A DNA stretch of 64,000 nt from an uncultured Sunxiuqinia sp. GTDB lineage: Bacteria > Bacteroidota > Bacteroidia > Bacteroidales > Prolixibacteraceae. Location: contig NZ_OY782767.1 of assembly GCF_963678245.1 (NCBI RefSeq), positions 496,001-560,000 of the forward strand. Direction: 5' to 3'. Positions 62,924-64,000 of the stretch are shown piece by piece. Below the pieces are notes generated by a model. That model made no database searches, was not told the origin of the DNA, and worked only from the letters and a program-made list of their open reading frames with translations. Numbering within the stretch: position 1 is the stretch's first letter; each line of letters starts with the position of its first letter. The position numbers and the translations under genes were made by a program.

Positions 62924-64000
62924 ATGATCAAACTAAAAATAAATAACCAAGCCATAGAAGTTTCGGAAGGTACTACACTTTTAGAAGCGGCCCGGAAACT
63001 GGAGATCGACATTCCAACGATGTGTCATCTGGAGGGAACGGGGCATTTTACCTCATGTATGGTGTGTTTAGTGAAAGATGTACGCAATGGAAAGTTGATG
63101 GCTTCATGCTCAATGCCGGCGATGGATGGAATGGAAATTATAACGGACGATGCAGAATGCAGTGAATCGCGAAAGGCCTCACTGGAATTGCTGTTGAGTG
63201 AGCACGTGGGCGATTGCGAGGCGCCCTGCCAGTTGGTATGTCCGGCACACATGAATATTCCATTGATGAACCGCCTGATAGCTTCTGGCAATTATGCAAA
63301 AGCTATAGAAGTGGTGAATCGCGATATTGCACTGCCTGCTATTTTAGGTCGAATCTGTCCTGCTCCTTGCGAAGCGGGATGTCGGAGAAAGCAAGTTGAT
63401 GATCCGGTTTCGATTTGCCTGTTAAAAGGTTTTGCTGCTGATCAGGAATTGGAAAAAGGGATTGCTCCTCTGGTTCAACTGAAAGAAAAATCGGGTAAAC
63501 AAGTGGCGATTGTTGGTGCTGGGCCAGCCGGATTAGCAGCGGCTTTCTATCTGAATAGAACAGGACATGAGGTGGTCCTTTTTGAGAAAAATGAAAAAGC
63601 TGGCGGTGAGCTATTGGAAATAGAGGAATCTGTTCTGCCAACCAAAATCAGAGAAGCTGAAATCAGCGCTATTTTGAATTCATCAATTCATATTAAATAT
63701 AATTCAGTAATTGATCAGGTACAATTTGAGAAATTGCAAGAGGACTATGATGCGGTAATAATAGCTGCGGGAGGTTCAACTGATCAATGGAAATATTATG
63801 GACTATCTTTTTCTAAAACAGGTGTCGAAGTCGACAAAGCAACTTATCAAACGTCCATCGAAAACGTATTTGCCATCGGTAACGCGCTACGTCCGTCTAA
63901 GTTAGCGGTTCGTTCGGTTGGGCAGGGCAAAGAACTGGCTTTTGTATTGGATAAGCTTTTCCAAACAGGGGAGCTAAAAGCTTATCCCAGCCGTTTTAAT
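62924..64000 (+). CDS. 2Fe-2S/FAD oxidoreductase (GltD/HydA-N-like), partial, lacking the NAD(P) domain
   Basis: Open to the window end (359 codons, no stop). The N-terminus is a [2Fe-2S] domain with C34, C45, C48 and C62, then a NuoG-type HVGDCEAPCQLVC cluster. A GltD-type Fe-S helical domain follows (ASGNYAKAIEVVNRDIALPA, LGRICPAPCEAGCRRK). The FAD Rossmann motif is VAIVGAGPAGLAAAFY (about 194-209). Only about 115 residues later comes the closing ENVFAIGNA (about 314-321). In GltD-type proteins a second NAD(P)-binding Rossmann domain lies between these two, and it is absent here. Electrons would therefore come from the NuoEF fusion, not directly from NAD(P)H. The C-terminal part is unseen. 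Confidence 0.88.
   Translation, partial: MIKLKINNQAIEVSEGTTLLEAARKLEIDIPTMCHLEGTGHFTSCMVCLVKDVRNGKLMASCSMPAMDGMEIITDDAECSESRKASLELLLSEHVGDCEAPCQLVCPAHMNIPLMNRLIASGNYAKAIEVVNRDIALPAILGRICPAPCEAGCRRKQVDDPVSICLLKGFAADQELEKGIAPLVQLKEKSGKQVAIVGAGPAGLAAAFYLNRTGHEVVLFEKNEKAGGELLEIEESVLPTKIREAEISAILNSSIHIKYNSVIDQVQFEKLQEDYDAVIIAAGGSTDQWKYYGLSFSKTGVEVDKATYQTSIENVFAIGNALRPSKLAVRSVGQGKELAFVLDKLFQTGELKAYPSRFN

Noticed and set aside
60026-64000. Naming the NuoEF/FAD genes as an electron-bifurcating [FeFe] hydrogenase
   Set aside because: The fusion resembles HydC+HydB, but no H-cluster motifs are visible in the window and the following protein is GltD-like. The terminal enzyme may lie beyond the right edge.

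Overview
The window is from a member of the Bacteroidota, probably an anaerobic or facultative Bacteroidales/Marinilabiliales-type polysaccharide degrader. The evidence is a SusC/SusD pair with an ECF sigma factor and a FecR-type anti-sigma factor, promoters of the TTTG/TAnnTTTG class, few Shine-Dalgarno sequences, and a pectin utilisation locus. The genus is not determinable from this sequence alone.

Layout. 1-1200 (minus): an ECF sigma factor, a membrane anti-sigma-like protein, and the 5' end of a third secreted protein. 1356-3717 (plus): a cation diffusion facilitator and DNA polymerase IV, separated by an unusually structured 427-base gap. 3720-7010 (minus): a multi-PAS histidine kinase. 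7150-13254 (minus): a tripartite heavy-metal RND efflux system (TolC/CusA/CusB types) headed by a small His/Cys-rich protein. 13417-14661 (minus): a PchB-like chorismate mutase followed by an HMGL-like aldolase that carries a single-base frameshift.

14801-21769 (plus): a sulfite-reduction/siroheme operon (DUF2061, Met8-type protein, CysJ, CysI, HemD, an SDR protein, CobA). It is preceded by a promoter, a 33-residue leader peptide with 8 Met and 4 Cys, and an intrinsic terminator, which is the layout of a classic attenuator. 21859-25333 (plus): PEP carboxylase directly followed by an LCIB-family carbonic-anhydrase-like protein, a pair that could couple bicarbonate supply to carboxylation. 25348-26451 (minus): a FemAB-type protein. 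26942-29447 (plus): FeoA, FeoB and a 42-residue Cys-rich FeoB companion.

29632-50229 (plus): a pectin utilisation locus with ECF sigma, FecR, SusC (with STN signalling domain), SusD, a LamG protein, two PL10-like pectate lyases, a pectinesterase-like beta-helix protein, a beta-helix/glycosidase-like fusion, a tandem alpha/beta-hydrolase esterase and a GH43 enzyme.

50495-64000 (plus, runs off the end): a redox cluster. It contains four PQQ-like beta-propellers, an NHL propeller, a small Cys protein, a Tat-type polyferredoxin, a NapH-like membrane Fe-S protein, a NuoE-NuoF/HydB-type fusion, and an FAD/2Fe-2S protein that lacks the usual NAD(P)-binding domain in its visible part. I infer an electron conduit between the NAD(H) pool and the periplasm; I cannot name its substrate. 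Two unrelated PD-(D/E)XK nuclease-like genes (DUF559 and GxxExxY) sit as islands within this cluster. Each is bracketed by its own inverted repeats and begins a few bases after the stop codon of the preceding gene. These islands and the Met/Cys attenuator are the best candidates for undescribed biology here. I saw no tRNA, rRNA, CRISPR array or transposase gene.
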